A stretch of 64,000 nt of DNA from JAGVIE01 sp964520905 (GTDB lineage Bacteria; Bacteroidota; Ignavibacteria; UBA10030; SZUA-254). The stretch is from contig CAZFQL010000001.1 of assembly GCA_964520905.1 (NCBI GenBank), positions 124,001 to 188,000 on the forward strand, given 5' to 3'. The translations under genes and the position numbers were made by a program. Numbering within the stretch: the stretch's first letter is position 1; every line of letters starts with the position of its first letter. The notes beneath the pieces were generated by a model. It was not told the origin of the DNA and searched no databases. It was given only the letters and a program-made list of their open reading frames with translations. Shown piece by piece: positions 63,287 through 64,000 of this stretch.

Positions 63287-63583
63287 TTAGCGCTTTGATT
63301 TTTTCTTTAGGATATCTCGCGATGTATGAAGCACAGCAAGAATATCAATTTGATCTGGTTTGATGTAATAAATTATTCGAAATGGATGTTCAATAACTTC
63401 GCGAATCTGTTTAATGTTAAATTCCGGTACGGACCTACCCGAAAGAGGAAAATCTGTAATTTGTTGTGATCGTCGTGTTATGCGATCAACTATTCTTGTC
63501 GCGTAATCGGCAGATGTATGAGATATGTAATCGTGGATGCTTTGCAGATGATCGGTGGCTGTATCTGTCCAATGGACATTCAC
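63287..63583 (-). CDS. ParE/RelE-family toxin
   Basis: A 98-residue plasmid-stabilisation-type toxin: VHWTDTATDHLQSIHDYI at the N-terminus, GRSVPEF in the middle, REVIEHPFRIIYYI and the final LAVLHTSRDI are the family pattern. It overlaps its antitoxin gene by 4 bases (ATGA). ParE-like members poison gyrase, RelE-like ones cut mRNA; which applies cannot be told here. Confidence 0.88.
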   Translation of the reverse strand: MNVHWTDTATDHLQSIHDYISHTSADYATRIVDRITRRSQQITDFPLSGRSVPEFNIKQIREVIEHPFRIIYYIKPDQIDILAVLHTSRDILKKKSKR

Positions 63584-63762
63584 TTTTGTAAACCGAACTT
63601 TGCGCGGATTTCTTTTACATCTTTCGTTCGCCCTGCCTTGCTATCAGCTAACCCAGCTTCAATCGCCTGTCGAACATAGATTTCATACATGAGATCATCC
63701 CAAGTCGCCTTGCTGGGAAGTTTTTCTACAATCTTTTGCGCTTCTTCTTTTACCATGCCCAT
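63580..63762 (-). CDS. Antitoxin of the ParE/RelE-like toxin
   Basis: A 60-residue protein (MGMVKEEAQKIVEKLPSKATWDDLMYEIYVRQAIEAGLADSKAG in outline) with helical content and a typical addiction-module antitoxin look. The ATG at 63762 is preceded by AAGGA at 8 bases; a GTG at 63786 in frame would put the ribosome site inside the gene. Precedes and overlaps the toxin gene. Confidence 0.75.
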   Translation of the reverse strand: MGMVKEEAQKIVEKLPSKATWDDLMYEIYVRQAIEAGLADSKAGRTKDVKEIRAKFGLQK

Positions 63763-63873
63763 AAATAAATCCTTATAAATATTCACTTGTCAGTATAATA
63801 CAAAAATATCGTGTTTGTTTCAAGATTATGTATGCCGTGAGATACAGACTGAAGATGGTTATCGTTTTTCCCT

Positions 63874-64000
63874 CTATCCAATCACCTCAAACCCAGTATA
63901 TTTATGCAACACTTTTGGCACAATCACTTTTCCCTCCGGTGTCTGGTAATGCTCTATGAGTGCCGCAACAACTCTTGGCAGCGCCAGCGCTGAGCCGTTT
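63874..64000 (-). CDS. serS: Seryl-tRNA synthetase, C-terminal 41 codons (5' part beyond window)
   Basis: Minus-strand frame ending at TAG (63876-63874) reads NGSALALPRVVAALIEHYQ, then PEGKVIVPKVLHKYTGFEVIG. NGSALA is part of class II motif 3 of SerRS (it includes the region around the conserved Arg after ALPR), and the PEG-x-V-x-VP-x-L end is the SerRS C-terminus. It is followed by the ParE-like toxin-antitoxin pair and then by the duplicate of its own 3' end. Confidence 0.92.
   Translation of the reverse strand, partial: NGSALALPRVVAALIEHYQTPEGKVIVPKVLHKYTGFEVIG

Noticed and set aside
1..64000. CRISPR array, prophage, or integrase-bearing island
   Set aside because: No regularly spaced repeats, cas genes, phage structural genes, transposase or integrase genes were seen; tRNA and rRNA genes were also not found by eye.

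Overview
The window looks like a chromosomal segment of a Gram-negative, menaquinone-using heterotroph of the Bacteroidota/Chlorobiota group, most likely on the Ignavibacteria/Chlorobi side. Supporting evidence: two secreted proteins end in the Y-P-N-P-F-type C-terminal domain of the type IX secretion system; menaquinone is made by the futalosine route (mqnE, mqnL, mqnM, mqnP); there are LPS (kdsB) and outer-membrane functions. Several genes nevertheless have clear Shine-Dalgarno sites, and ten promoters can be read with a classical -35, a 17-base spacer and a -10 near TATATT. That differs from typical Bacteroidia. The placement is an inference; no rRNA or tRNA gene was found by eye.

Layout. 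1-5.4 kb (minus strand): futalosine menaquinone operon mqnP-mqnM-mqnL, then a PD-(D/E)XK nuclease-like gene, then mqnE, which carries an in-frame palindromic insert. 5.4-15 kb (plus): three SurA/PpiC-type periplasmic folding proteins, a MoxR ATPase, a type IX-secreted subtilase and a membrane VWA protein. 15-18.4 kb: small accessory genes (membrane coiled-coil protein, DUF4062 protein, DUF3109-like protein, single-domain response regulator). 18.5-19.2 kb: rplU-rpmA with promoter and terminator. 19.2-33.3 kb (minus): SDR-outer-membrane barrel-HATPase operon, MBL/beta-CASP protein, secreted GH13 debranching enzyme, DUF5686 protein, a 1188-residue BNR/sortilin-like secreted protein and a PAP2 protein. 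33.4-37.2 kb (minus): plsC-kdsB-DUF502-pyrG operon. 37.5-40.1 kb (plus): a channel-less MgtE-N/CBS protein coupled to an Nramp-related transporter lacking the transition-metal methionine. 40.1-44.4 kb (minus): asmA-rsmA-PAP2. 44.5-47.3 kb (plus): two orphan microcompartment shell proteins, YbbR protein, pdxJ. 47.3-50.8 kb: etfB-etfA-bifunctional nuclease (minus) and fbp (plus).

The strongest candidate for an undescribed system is the AT-rich minus-strand cassette at 51.3-54.5 kb: a Ser/Thr protein kinase, an unrecognised 394-residue protein, a PD-(D/E)XK nuclease-like protein and an unrecognised 205-residue protein, with its own promoter. It resembles a defence island in architecture only.

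54.7-64 kb (minus): DUF4139 protein, a heterodimeric ABC exporter split by a four-helix-bundle gene, a VapBC-like toxin-antitoxin pair between 36-bp direct repeats, an AMP-forming acyl ligase, a decayed membrane-protein gene, a ParE-like toxin-antitoxin pair lying between the true serS 3' end and a diverged copy of that 3' end, and serS running off the window. Gene insertion next to duplicated 3' ends is a repeated theme here.
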